A stretch of 64,000 nucleotides of DNA from Parasphingorhabdus marina DSM 22363 (GTDB taxonomy: Bacteria > Pseudomonadota > Alphaproteobacteria > Sphingomonadales > Sphingomonadaceae), in assembly GCF_900128895.1 (NCBI RefSeq), contig NZ_FSQW01000001.1:992001-1056000 (forward strand), given 5' to 3'. Every line of letters begins with the position of its first letter. Position 1 is the first letter of the stretch. Both the position numbers and the translations under genes were made by a program. The notes beneath the pieces were generated by a model that did not search any database, was not told where the DNA came from, and worked only from the letters and a program-made list of their open reading frames with translations. Shown piece after piece: positions 9,961 to 19,100 of this stretch.

Positions 9961-10227
9961 ATGCGAAAGACTTCCCTGACTGGCATCATGCTGGTCCCAT
10001 TTCTGCTCAGCGGCTGTGTGGCCGGCAAGATTATCACTGCGCCGGTGCGTGCGGCCGGGACGGTTGTCGAAACCGCGGTCGATGCCTCGACGCAGACTCA
10101 GTCGGAAAAGGAAGAGGACGAAGGGCGTCGGGTTCTGGCCGAGCGCAAGCAGGCACGCGAAGACTGTCTGGACGCGGCGGAAGACAAGCAGGAACGCAAG
10201 GCCTGCAAGCAGCAATATCCGGATTGA
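9961..10227 (+). CDS. Small lipoprotein, possibly DUF6726 type
   Basis: 88-residue protein with a lipoprotein signal ending LLSGC, then a short hydrophobic patch (GKIITAPVRAAGTVVETAVDAST) and a highly charged tail with three more cysteines. AAGGAG at 9949-9954, 6 nt before the ATG at 9961, fixes the start; an ATG at 9955 sits on the ribosome site itself. The TAVD-T-SQSE pattern recalls small alphaproteobacterial lipoproteins of the DUF6726 kind, from memory only. Its TGA is directly abutted by the stop of the convergent M48 gene, with no terminator between. Confidence 0.75.
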   Translation: MRKTSLTGIMLVPFLLSGCVAGKIITAPVRAAGTVVETAVDASTQTQSEKEEDEGRRVLAERKQAREDCLDAAEDKQERKACKQQYPD

Positions 10228-11235
10228 TCAGGGCAGTTTAAGCAAAGGCGGGTGGCGCCCGCTTTCCCCCGCTTCGATGTCTGCCATTTTCTCCAGTTCT
10301 TCCTCGAACAGCCCGACCCGCTTTTTCCAGCGATAGTGGGTGGATGCGGAGAATATGCCTTTGCCATGCTCCTTGCCATAGCGGGTCCAGAACCGGATCG
10401 CCGCCCGGGGGTCATATCCGGCATTGGCCATCAGCCAGACCGACAGGCGATCTGCTTCTATCTCCGCGGTCCGGATGCGCTTCGCACTTTTGCCGAACTG
10501 ACCGAAAAACCCGCGATTGACCTTCTGCGCATTGAGCCGGTCCCGATGGCGGAGCAGATTATGGGCCAGTTCGTGCGCCGCAACCGCGGCAAATTCGTCA
10601 TCGCTCTCGAAATATTCAGCGAGGGTCGATGTGATGCTGACAATCCGGCCGTCGGCAGAGGCCTTCCTTTTCCGGTCCGGCTTGATTTCAAACCGGCTGC
10701 GACAGGCTGGTACGGGGGTGAGGCTGGTTTCTATCCTTTGTCCGTCGCGCAACACGGCGATGTTGATAACATTCTGTTCTAGCAGAAACTTGAACCGGTT
10801 CAGCCGGTGCAGGCTGTCATTTTTCGGAATTTCTGCCGGCGGGTCGGCTGCGTAATCTTCCAGAGAAAACCCATTGATCGCGATCAGTCCGTCGCCGGCC
10901 TGCAACCCGGCCTGATCCGCCGGGCTTCCTGAAACGACCGCATGGATTGTCAATTCCCGGGAGAATCCAAACACCGCACGGGCCGCTTCCGGGTTCCCAT
11001 ATTGCCGGATGTCATGCAGCAAGATTCCGGTTTTCGGCCCGCTGCTTCGGCAAAAGGGCTCGTTGGCCGTAATCAGCCGGTAGCCGATCTGGTGCAGACG
11101 CTGATCGAGCGATTGCAGGGCTCGCAAAGCCTCCACTTGCGGTGAGTCCAGAGCGGCTGGCACCTCATCCTGCGCGTGCAGGGGAGTGGTCCACAACAGC
11201 AGAAAGGCAAAGAAAAGGCGGATCATTCCCGACAT
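10228..11235 (-). CDS. Secreted PDZ-containing M48-type metalloprotease
   Basis: 335 residues with an N-terminal signal peptide, a PDZ-like domain around residues 85-160 (VSGSPADQAGLQAGDGLIAING) and a zinc-protease core with HELAH near residue 220. The third zinc ligand is probably the Glu of AEIEADRLSVWL. The fold order matches alphaproteobacterial M48 proteins with an internal PDZ; a periplasmic or envelope role is inferred. Its ATG follows the TAA stop of the LysE gene immediately (TAAATG), so the two are translationally coupled. An internal start at 11226 would shorten the leader by three residues. Confidence 0.87.
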   Translation of the reverse strand: MSGMIRLFFAFLLLWTTPLHAQDEVPAALDSPQVEALRALQSLDQRLHQIGYRLITANEPFCRSSGPKTGILLHDIRQYGNPEAARAVFGFSRELTIHAVVSGSPADQAGLQAGDGLIAINGFSLEDYAADPPAEIPKNDSLHRLNRFKFLLEQNVINIAVLRDGQRIETSLTPVPACRSRFEIKPDRKRKASADGRIVSITSTLAEYFESDDEFAAVAAHELAHNLLRHRDRLNAQKVNRGFFGQFGKSAKRIRTAEIEADRLSVWLMANAGYDPRAAIRFWTRYGKEHGKGIFSASTHYRWKKRVGLFEEELEKMADIEAGESGRHPPLLKLP

Positions 11236-11916
11236 TTAACTCACCATCTCTTTCGGCAAGTTGAATGCGCTTTGCAAGCCGGAGTCCGTCAGATTCCACC
11301 AGACCAGGATGAGGGCGGCTCCGATCAGGACAACCGCCGCAATTTTCTGGAAAACAGGCTGGGCCTGATCGGCTTCTCCCAGATTGCGGGCTTTCGAAGC
11401 CAGCGCCGCATAGAAAGTCAGTCCGGCGGTTTCCGTGAAGACCGTCAGCCCGGCCAGTATCGCGAACTGCAAAAAGAGATTGCCACTCGGGTCGATGAAC
11501 GGCGGAATGAATGCGGTATAGAACAGCAATGCCTTGGGGTTGGACATATGTACGGCCAACCCGTTCAGAAATCCCTTCTGGAAACTCGCTGCCCGGGCAG
11601 CCTGACTGGCGAGACGGCTGCTACCACCGCGCAGCATCTGCAATCCCATCCATGCCAGATAGGCGACACCTATCCAGCGCAATGCGGCATAGGCGGTTGG
11701 GACAGCCTGAATCAGGGCGATCAGACCAAAAGCTGTCAGCGCATACCAGATGAAGTTGCCGATATTGACACCGACGATCGGCCCAAGCGCGCCGCGCATG
11801 CCACCCGCTCGCCCGGCAGGCAGAGCATGACTGACCGTGACCATGGTTGCCGGACCCGGTGTGAAGCAGAACATCAGATCGGCGACCAGGAACAGCAGGA
11901 TGGTTTCTAAAGGCAT
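11236..11916 (-). CDS. LysE-family amino-acid/metabolite exporter
   Basis: 226-residue inner-membrane protein with about six hydrophobic segments and the LysE/RhtB signature FTPGPATM near residue 17, GAxGPIVGVNIGN and SNPKALLF. Members export amino acids or homoserine lactones; the substrate here is unknown. I place the start at ATG 11916 because family members begin MxLETxLLFL. The frame stays open to a TTG at 11988, but that would put 24 non-family residues in front. The M48 gene starts directly after the stop. Confidence 0.88.
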   Translation of the reverse strand: MPLETILLFLVADLMFCFTPGPATMVTVSHALPAGRAGGMRGALGPIVGVNIGNFIWYALTAFGLIALIQAVPTAYAALRWIGVAYLAWMGLQMLRGGSSRLASQAARAASFQKGFLNGLAVHMSNPKALLFYTAFIPPFIDPSGNLFLQFAILAGLTVFTETAGLTFYAALASKARNLGEADQAQPVFQKIAAVVLIGAALILVWWNLTDSGLQSAFNLPKEMVS

Positions 11917-12117
11917 GATGGAATTGGCGCCATCGGAAGACAGAAACGGAAAAATTCTGCCAAAAGCCTGCACCCCGTTTGATTGCAAATATCGCGAAAC
12001 CTAAAGCGTTTTCGATGAGCTGGACAGAGGAAATATGACCGGTTCAGTTAAGGGAACGGCGATTTGACAGGCTTCGGACCCCGTGCCACACCCTTTTCGG
12101 GCGAGAGGGAGGAAATG

Positions 12118-12747
12118 ATGCGGAACATGCGAACACGGATTCTGTCGTCTGGCATGGCGCTGACGCTGCTTCTGACGGGGTGTGGACAGAACGAAGTCGC
12201 TAATGAAACGGGATCCTCGGCGGAGTCCTCAGCCACTGCATTGCCGTCGGAAAACATCACCGAAGCCAGCTTCGGCTGTATCAGTGAACTGACAGCTGTC
12301 GACCGGTTCTTCGTCGGCAATCTCAACGGCGACATCGAGGCAACCATTGCCGTGGCGCAGGCTGAAGAAGGCGGGGTCTATCCCCCCGGATCGGTAGTGC
12401 AGCTTGTTCCCACTGAGGTGATGGTCAAACGCGCGCCGGGATTCAGCGCGAAAACAAGGGACTGGGAGTTTTTTGATCTCGAGGTGACGGCTGATGGCAC
12501 CAAAATCCTGACTCGCGGAGCGGACGAAGTGGTCAATCGTTTCGGAAACAGTTGTCTGGAATGCCATGAAAAGGCGCAGCCGCAATTTGATCTGGTCTGC
12601 AAAACCGACCATGGCTGCGATCCTATTCCCATCAACGATGTGATGATCCGGGGTTTGCAGAAGACGGATCCGCGTTGTGCGCCGCAAGAACTGACCGCGG
12701 AAGAGAAACAGGGCCTCGAGGCGCTGCAGGCAGCGCTTGGCACCTGA
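12118..12747 (+). CDS. Haem-binding (cytochrome P460-like) lipoprotein
   Basis: About 209 residues: a lipoprotein signal ending LLTGC (Cys22), a low-complexity Ser/Ala linker, then a globular domain with one c-type haem motif CLECH (Cys146, Cys149, His150). The YPPGSVVQLVP segment and the W-F pattern ahead of the CLECH motif recall cytochrome P460 domains, which bind a modified haem; this is recognition of the pattern, not a search. After the haem motif come CKTDHGCDPIPI and a short helix. GGAGG at 12108-12112 supports ATG 12118; ATGs at 12115 and 12127 are alternatives. The gene stands alone. Confidence 0.72.
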   Translation: MRNMRTRILSSGMALTLLLTGCGQNEVANETGSSAESSATALPSENITEASFGCISELTAVDRFFVGNLNGDIEATIAVAQAEEGGVYPPGSVVQLVPTEVMVKRAPGFSAKTRDWEFFDLEVTADGTKILTRGADEVVNRFGNSCLECHEKAQPQFDLVCKTDHGCDPIPINDVMIRGLQKTDPRCAPQELTAEEKQGLEALQAALGT

Positions 12748-12769
12748 AATCCCCGTGGCCACCCGGGCT

Positions 12770-13660
12770 TCAGCGCAATTGCTCTTTCAGATGATCGATC
12801 AGTGCGTTGACCCGCGCCGGGCGCAATGGTGACGGAGGCATAACGATATTGAGATTGATGGGTTCAAAGTCCCAGTCTTTCAATATGCTGACCAGCTCAC
12901 CCGACCGGAGTTGCTCGTCGACCAGAAAATCCGGCAAATTGCTGATGCCATGACCTGCAACCAGGGCTGCCAGCTCCAGTGAACCGTTGTTGGATCGCAT
13001 ACGGCAATGCGGCTGGACGCTGACTTTCTCGCCATCCGGGCCCGTCAGATGCCATGTTTCGGGTGTGGGCAGATTGGAATAGATGAAGCAGTCATGTTCA
13101 CTGAGCTCGGACGGATGCCGGGGTGTGCCTTTTCTGTCCAGATAAGCTGGCGAAGCAACAAAATGACGATGGATCGGACGAAGCGCGATAGCCCGCAAAC
13201 TGCTGTCCGGGAGGGCGCCGATGCGGACCGCGAGATCAAATCCCTCTTCGACCAGATCGACCCGGGCATCGCTCAGTTGCACGTCAATGGCAATTTCCGG
13301 ATATTTGCTCATGAAATCCGCAATGACCGGTGCGAGGTGGGAGAGGCCATAGCTCAGCGGTGCGGCCATCCGCACCTGGCCTCGCAGGAGATGGGTTGTA
13401 TCGCGGGCGGCATCCATCGCCGCTTCGCCGTCCAGAGCAATCTGCCGGGCATGCGGCAGCAGGGCATGCCCGGCGCTCGACAGGGAGATTTTGCGGGATG
13501 TCCGGTGGAACAGCACCGTATCGAGCCGTTTTTCCAGCCGCGTGATGGCCTTGGACACCGTTGGCTTGGACAGGTTCAGTTCCCCCGCAGCCGCAGTGAA
13601 ACTGCCCAATCGGGCTACAGCGGCAAATATCGCCCAGGCTTCGAAATCGGGTAAGGACAC
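12770..13660 (-). CDS. LysR-family transcriptional regulator
   Basis: 296 residues with the LysR helix-turn-helix at the N-terminus (FTAAAGELNLSKPTVSKAITRLE, residues ~21-43 in parts) and a periplasmic-binding-like effector domain ending DHLKEQLR. The sequence type (VRMAAPLSYGLSHLAPVIADF) is that of the large DhcR/PtxR-like group. Translation starts at GTG 13660 with AAGGACCT just upstream. It is divergent from pirin-wrbA, and LysR factors commonly control the divergent neighbour, so quinone/redox-linked control of those two genes is a reasonable inference. Confidence 0.93.
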   Translation of the reverse strand: MSLPDFEAWAIFAAVARLGSFTAAAGELNLSKPTVSKAITRLEKRLDTVLFHRTSRKISLSSAGHALLPHARQIALDGEAAMDAARDTTHLLRGQVRMAAPLSYGLSHLAPVIADFMSKYPEIAIDVQLSDARVDLVEEGFDLAVRIGALPDSSLRAIALRPIHRHFVASPAYLDRKGTPRHPSELSEHDCFIYSNLPTPETWHLTGPDGEKVSVQPHCRMRSNNGSLELAALVAGHGISNLPDFLVDEQLRSGELVSILKDWDFEPINLNIVMPPSPLRPARVNALIDHLKEQLR

Positions 13661-13666
13661 AGGTCC

Positions 13667-13680
13667 TTATTATGTAATAA
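13667..13680. promoter_or_regulatory. Palindrome in the LysR/pirin divergent promoter region
   Basis: TTATTA-TG-TAATAA is a perfect dyad 6 bp in front of the LysR start codon, in the 126-bp gap shared with pirin. LysR factors bind AT-rich dyads of T-N11-A form, so this is the best visible operator candidate. No experimental support can be seen from sequence. Confidence 0.4.
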
Positions 13681-13786
13681 TCAGAAACAATCAATTGCAA
13701 TTCTGTCTATTTAAGAAACAAAAATCTGTGCCTATCTCTTTCTCATCACCGGACAACAGATGCTTGTCCTCAACAGGAGAAAGACC

Positions 13787-14506
13787 ATGATGGAGAAACG
13801 CGAATTTGCCGATCTGGCTCATGTCAATCATGACTGGCTTCAGGCCCGTCACCATTTTTCCTTTGGAAAATACTGGGATCCCGACCGGATGGGTTTTGGA
13901 CCGATCCGGGTGTGGAATGATGACGAGATTGCACCGCAAACGGGATTTCCGATGCACCCCCACCAGAATATGGAAATCATTACCTATGTCCGCAAAGGGG
14001 CGATTACCCATCGTGACAATATGGGCAATGAGGGCCGGACCGAGGCCGGAGATGTTCAGGTCATGAGTGCCGGCAGCGGCGTGATGCACAGCGAATATAA
14101 TCTGGAACATGACGAAACCCGTCTGTTCCAGATCTGGATCGAGCCGCGCGCTGCCGGTGGATCGCCACGCTGGGATGCAAAGGCTTTCCCCCGGGGCAGC
14201 CGTTCCGGGAAACTGGAAATTCTGGCCAGCGGTTTTGACAAGGATGTGGAAGCCGGAGCGCTGATGATCCGGGCCGATGCCCGGCTTTACGGTGCGACGC
14301 TGCAAAAAGGGCAGACGGTTCATCACGACGTTGCGCCGGGCGATCATCTCTATCTGGTCGGTTCTGCCGGCCGGGTGCTGGTCAATGGCGAGGAAATTGC
14401 GGCGCGCGATTCCCTGGCGATCCGTGATGTCGAGACACTGACCATCACCGGGCTGGATGACGAAAGCGAGTTTGTGTTCGTCGAAACGCAGTCCGGAATG
14501 CACTGA
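13787..14506 (+). CDS. Pirin family protein
   Basis: 239-residue double-cupin protein. The metal site of the N-terminal cupin is visible in [15 protein letters not shown] (two His and Glu) with a second His in [11 protein letters not shown], as in pirins with quercetin 2,3-dioxygenase activity. The true substrate is often unknown. AGGAG seven bases before ATG 13787 decides the start over an upstream in-frame alternative at 13760. It is followed by wrbA and is divergent from a LysR gene; pirin-wrbA pairs fit a role in quinone or flavonoid and redox metabolism. Confidence 0.92.
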   Translation: MMEKREFADLAHVNHDWLQARHHFSFGKYWDPDRMGFGPIRVWNDDEIAPQTGFPMHPHQNMEIITYVRKGAITHRDNMGNEGRTEAGDVQVMSAGSGVMHSEYNLEHDETRLFQIWIEPRAAGGSPRWDAKAFPRGSRSGKLEILASGFDKDVEAGALMIRADARLYGATLQKGQTVHHDVAPGDHLYLVGSAGRVLVNGEEIAARDSLAIRDVETLTITGLDDESEFVFVETQSGMH

Positions 14507-14518
14507 CACCCGCAAGGA

Positions 14519-14553
14519 GGGGCGCCGTTCCTCTCCCCCGATCGCGGCGCCCC
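14519..14553 (+). other. GC-rich hairpin between pirin and wrbA
   Basis: GGGGCGCCG at 14519-14527 pairs perfectly with CGGCGCCCC at 14545-14553 around a 17-nt loop. No T run follows, so it is more likely an mRNA-stability or partial-attenuation structure than a full terminator. It lies between the pirin stop and the wrbA ribosome site. Confidence 0.45.
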
Positions 14554-14580
14554 TTCAACCAACAACAAAGGAGAATGAAA

Positions 14581-15180
14581 ATGGCGAAGATACTGGTAGT
14601 TTATTACTCATCCTACGGACATGTGGACAGCCTTGCCGAAGCGATAGCCGAAGGCGTCCGGCAGGAAGGTGGCGAAGTCACGATTGGCCGCGTGCCGGAA
14701 ACCGTGCCTGCGGAAGTTGCCGAAGCATCCGGATTTCGCGCCAATGAAAATCATCCGGTGATCGATCCGGAGACACTGGCGGACTATGATGGCATCATTG
14801 TTGGCTCTCCGACACGTTTCGGACGGCTGTCGAGCCAGATGGCATCCTTTTGGGAGCGCACTGGCGGCCTGTGGATGAAAGGGGCCCTGGTCGGCAAGGT
14901 TGGGGCGTCGTTCACGTCGACCGGATCCCAGCATGGCGGTCAGGAGACCACCCAGTTTTCGATCCTGAGCAACCTGCTGCATCATGGCATGACGATTGTC
15001 GGGCTGGATTACGGCTTTGCCGGGCAGATGGAGGCTGAGGCGGTGATTGGCGGTTCCCCCTATGGTGCCTCGACAATAGCCGGCGGAGACGGCAGCCGGA
15101 CACCACATGAGATCGATCTCGACGGCGCGCGCTATCTCGGTGCCAGGGTCGCCCGGACGGCGGCGAAGCTGATCGCCTGA
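14581..15180 (+). CDS. wrbA: NAD(P)H:quinone oxidoreductase, WrbA type
   Basis: Flavodoxin-like FMN enzyme that reduces quinones by two electrons, protecting against semiquinone radicals. The FMN phosphate loop [14 protein letters not shown] is at residues ~8-21, and [16 protein letters not shown] and [12 protein letters not shown] are WrbA-specific. The length of 199 residues is normal. ATG 14581 is chosen because AAAGGAG (14567-14573) is seven bases away, while ATG 14575 nearly touches it. It is the second gene of the pirin-wrbA unit and ends in a strong terminator. Confidence 0.96.
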   Translation: MAKILVVYYSSYGHVDSLAEAIAEGVRQEGGEVTIGRVPETVPAEVAEASGFRANENHPVIDPETLADYDGIIVGSPTRFGRLSSQMASFWERTGGLWMKGALVGKVGASFTSTGSQHGGQETTQFSILSNLLHHGMTIVGLDYGFAGQMEAEAVIGGSPYGASTIAGGDGSRTPHEIDLDGARYLGARVARTAAKLIA

Positions 15181-15191
15181 ACAGGGCAAAT

Positions 15192-15228
15192 GAAAAGCCC
15201 CGCCGGATCGTCTCCGGCGGGGCTTTTC
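15192..15228. terminator. Strong bidirectional terminator after wrbA
   Basis: A perfect 15-bp stem, GAAAAGCCCCGCCGG (15192-15206) with CCGGCGGGGCTTTTC (15214-15228) and loop ATCGTCT, has T runs on both strands. It serves wrbA on the plus strand and the convergent PEP-CTERM gene on the minus strand. Its core recurs in the rpoC terminator. Confidence 0.92.
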
Positions 15229-15250
15229 ATGTTCGGATTGTCAGATCGCC

Positions 15251-15907
15251 TCAGGCGTAGCTGACTTTCACATTGGTCTTGCGCTGACGGCGCATCGCTC
15301 CGCCAATCGCACCAAAGCCCAGGATCATGAATGCCCAGGTAGCGGGTTCCGGAACCGCGCCGACACCTCCAAGGGGTGTCTCGATCCGGATCTCGTTGAC
15401 ACCGAAACTGTCATTACCACCGATGCTGAAAAAGGCGATATCCGCAGCGGCACGCGTGATTTCAAACGTGGTGCGGCCATTCGGTCCCAAGGGCGGGCCA
15501 TTCAAAGCCGTTTCCAGAAGGTTGTTGTTGATGTCAAACACACTGAGTGTGAGCGAACCATTTGCCGCATTTCCGGCTTCAGCGAAAAAGTAGCTGGTCA
15601 ATCCCTGAACCAGCGATCCCAGCTGGACAATGCGACCATCAACCGCAGTGACCAGGTCACAATTTCCTGATGCATTGATGCCGCAAAAGGCTTCGGGTGG
15701 ATCACTGAAAATGCCTTCGGCATTGCCAAAGGTAAAATCAATGCCGGTAGAGATGGTCGCATCTCCGACCGCCTGCACCAGGGCACCACCAGGTGGTGTC
15801 AGACTTACGCCCGGCACATTTTGTGCATCCGTGGTAATGATTGCAGCATTCGCGGCCGGCGCAAGAAACGCAGCGGCAGATGCAGCGGCTAACAGATATT
15901 TTTTCAT
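15251..15907 (-). CDS. PEPxxWA-CTERM sorting domain protein
   Basis: 218 residues: an N-terminal signal peptide (cleavage near AANA-AI), a beta-rich secreted domain, and a C-terminal tripartite tail VPEPATWAFMILGFGAIGG followed by a basic MRRQRK cluster. This is the PEPxxWA variant of the PEP-CTERM signal that exosortase/archaeosortase-type enzymes cleave to anchor or release extracellular proteins; it is common in sphingomonads. The passenger domain has no recognised function. No exosortase is visible in the window. The gene is flanked by two near-identical terminators. Confidence 0.92.
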   Translation of the reverse strand: MKKYLLAAASAAAFLAPAANAAIITTDAQNVPGVSLTPPGGALVQAVGDATISTGIDFTFGNAEGIFSDPPEAFCGINASGNCDLVTAVDGRIVQLGSLVQGLTSYFFAEAGNAANGSLTLSVFDINNNLLETALNGPPLGPNGRTTFEITRAAADIAFFSIGGNDSFGVNEIRIETPLGGVGAVPEPATWAFMILGFGAIGGAMRRQRKTNVKVSYA

Positions 15908-16039
15908 AGAATTGTTTCCCTCAGTTCGACGACCCTACCGTAAAACCAGGTTTTTGCGAGATTCGTTACATGCCTCAATGAATCTCTCCTGACCCAGTAG
16001 CAGAATTGCCACCTGTGAACAATGGGTTAACCATGGTCG

Positions 16040-16084
16040 GACCTGCTGTCCCGATTTGGGACAGTCGATTTTGGACAGCAGGTC
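16040..16084. repeat. Nested, mutually exclusive inverted repeats upstream of the rpoC terminator
   Basis: GACCTGCTGTCC (16040-16051) can pair perfectly with GGACAGCAGGTC (16073-16084). The same left arm, as CTGTCCC (16046-16052), can instead pair with GGGACAG (16058-16064). The two hairpins exclude each other. The element lies in the gap between the rpoC terminator and the PEP-CTERM gene. Confidence 0.6.
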
Positions 16085-16125
16085 AAAGAAAAACCCCGCC
16101 GGATCGTCTCCTGCGGGGTTCTCTT
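16085..16125 (-). terminator. Rho-independent terminator of rpoBC
   Basis: Read on the minus strand, AACCCCGC pairs with GCGGGGTT and is followed by a TTTTTCTTT run (genome 16093-16085). It lies 25 bp after the rpoC stop. The stem-loop core differs by one base over about 25 nt from the terminator at 15192-15228. Confidence 0.88.
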
Positions 16126-16149
16126 TTACGGTTCAGCCGACGGGTCGTG

Positions 16150-19100
16150 TCAGGACTGATCCTCTTCAGGAGCCGCAGCCTCTTCGGCCGGCGCCTCGGC
16201 CGGAGCCTCTTCCACGACAGCCTCTGCAGGCGCCGCTTCTTCCGGAGGTGCAACCTCGGCGGCTTCTTCCGCTTTCAGTTCCTCGGCAGCATTCATGGCA
16301 TCAACCATTTTCTGCTGCTGGGCCCGGAGCGCGGCATCGCGGCTGCTCGCGGCGATCCGTGCGCGGTTCATGCCCGCACCCGTACCGGCCGGGATCAGAC
16401 GTCCGACGATGACATTTTCCTTCAGACCGATCAGCGAGTCCTTCTTGCCTTCCACGGCCGCCTGGGTCAGCACCCGGGTGGTTTCCTGGAAGGACGCCGC
16501 AGAGATGAACGAACGCGTCTGCAGGCTGGCCTTGGTAATGCCCAGAAGCACCGGTTTGCCTTCGGCAGGCTTCTGCTTCTTCGCCAGCTTGGCGTTGATC
16601 TCGTTCATTTCTTCCAGATCAATCTGCTCGCCCGGCAGCAGCACGGTGTCTCCGCCATCGGTGATCTCGACCTTCTGCAGCATTTGCCGCACAATCGTCT
16701 CGATATGCTTGTCGTTGATCTTCACGCCCTGCAGACGATAGACTTCCTGAATTTCCGCGACGAGATATTCTGCCAGTGCCTCGATACCGAGAACTTCCAG
16801 AATGTCATGCGGGTCAGGTGAACCGGACACCAGGTTGTCACCCTTCTTCACGAAATCGCCTTCCTGGACGTCGATGACTTTCGTCTTCGGTACCAGATAT
16901 TCGACCGGATCCCCTTCCTCGGGAACAATCGCGATCTTCCGCTTGGCCTTGTAGTCGCGCAGATATTCCACGCGGCCGGAGACCTTGGCGATGATCGAAT
17001 TGTCTTTCGGAACGCGGGCTTCGAACAGTTCGGCCACGCGAGGCAGACCACCCGTAATGTCACGGGTTTTTGCGGCTTCACGAGAAACACGGGCGATCAC
17101 GTCACCGGCGACCACTTCCTGACCGTCGGTCACGGAAAGCGTGGCGCCATTGGCCAGCATGTAGCGTCCGGCTTCACCACTGTCCTTGTCGAGCAAGGTC
17201 ATCCGCGGACGCAGATCTTCCTTATTCGCACCCCGACCGGTGGCGCGATATTCGGTAATCACACGTTGTGCGATACCGGTCGCTTCATCGGTCTGTTCGG
17301 CCATGGTCTTGCCTTCGATGATGTCCTGATACTTGATCGTACCCGGCTTCTCGGTGATCACTGGCATGGTGAACGGATCCCATTCTGCCAGACGATCGCC
17401 GATCTTCACCTTCGCACCGTCCTTGACCAGCAGGCTGGTACCATAGGGGAGCTTGTCGGCAGAGCGTTCCCGGCCATCGCTGTCGATCACCGCAATTTCG
17501 CCGGAGCGCGCGAGGGACAGGAACCGTCCGTTCTTGTCCTCGATCACCGGCATGTCGCGATATTCGACCGTACCTTCGGCTACGGCTTCCAGGTTGGACT
17601 GCTCGTTAAGCTGTGCCGCGCCACCGATATGGAAGGTCCGCATTGTCAGCTGCGTGCCCGGCTCACCGATCGACTGGGCTGCGATCACGCCGACGGCTTC
17701 ACCAATATTCACCGGCGTACCGCGAGCGAGGTCACGTCCGTAACAGGTGCCGCAGACACCCATTTTGGATTCGCAAACCAGTGGAGAGCGAATGCGTGCC
17801 GACTGAATGCCGAGCTCCTCGATCACCTTGATGGCAGACTCGTCAAGCAGCGTACCAGCCTTGATCACAACGCTGTCATCCTTGCTGTCGACAATGTCCT
17901 CCGCCATGGTCCGGCCAAGGATACGTTCGCCGAGTGATGCGATGACCGAGCCGCCCTGGACGATGGCTTTCATCTCCAGCGCATTTTCGGTGCCGCAATC
18001 TTCTTCGACAATGGTGCAGTCCTGCGACACGTCAACCAGACGGCGAGTCAGATAACCCGAGTTGGCGGTTTTCAGCGCCGTATCCGCGAGACCCTTGCGG
18101 GCACCGTGGGTCGAGTTGAAATATTCCAGAACCGTCAGGCCTTCCTTGAAGTTCGAGATGATCGGCGTTTCGATGATCTCGCCGGAAGGCTTGGCCATCA
18201 GGCCGCGCATGCCGCCCAGCTGCTTCATCTGGGCTGGGCTGCCACGGGCACCGGAGTGGCTCATCATGTAGATCGCGTTGATCTCGCGCTCGCGGCCATG
18301 CTCGTCCTCCGGCGTCGCCGCCAGTTCTTCCATCATGGCATTGGCAACTGTGTCACCACAGCGGGACCAGGCATCGATCACCTTGTTGTATTTTTCCTGC
18401 TGGGTGATGAGACCATCCTGATACTGCTGCTCATAGTCGGCAACCAGCGTCCGGGTTTCTTCCACCGTGGCGTCCTTGGAGTCCGGAATGATCATGTCAT
18501 CCTTGCCGAAGGAAATGCCGGCCTTGCAGGCGTGACGGAAACCGAGACCCATGATCGCATCGGCGAACAGGACCGTGTCCTTCTGGCCGGTGTGCCGGTA
18601 AACCTGGTCAATCACGTCGCCAACCTCTTTCTTGGTCAGCAGGCGGTTGACGATGTCAAACGGCACCTTGTGCGATTTCGGCAGACATTCGGCGATCAGC
18701 AGACGGCCCGGCGTGGTTTCAAATCGTTTCATTACGGTGTTGCCGTCGGTGTCGGTCTGCGGCACGCGGGTGACGATCTTCGAGTGCAGGGTTACCGCAC
18801 CGATTTCCAGCGCCTGGTGGACTTCGGCCATGTCGGCGAGGATCATGCCTTCGCCAGGCTCGCCCTTGCGGTCCATGGTGAGGTAATAGATCCCCAGCAC
18901 CATGTCCTGTGAAGGCACAATGATCGGCTTGCCGTTGGCTGGCGAGAGGATGTTATTGGTCGACATCATCAGCACACGCGCTTCCAGCTGGGCCTCGAGG
19001 CTCAGCGGCACGTGGACAGCCATCTGGTCACCGTCAAAGTCGGCGTTGAAGGCGGAACAGACCAGCGGGTGCAGCTGAATGGCCTTCCCTTCGATCAGGA

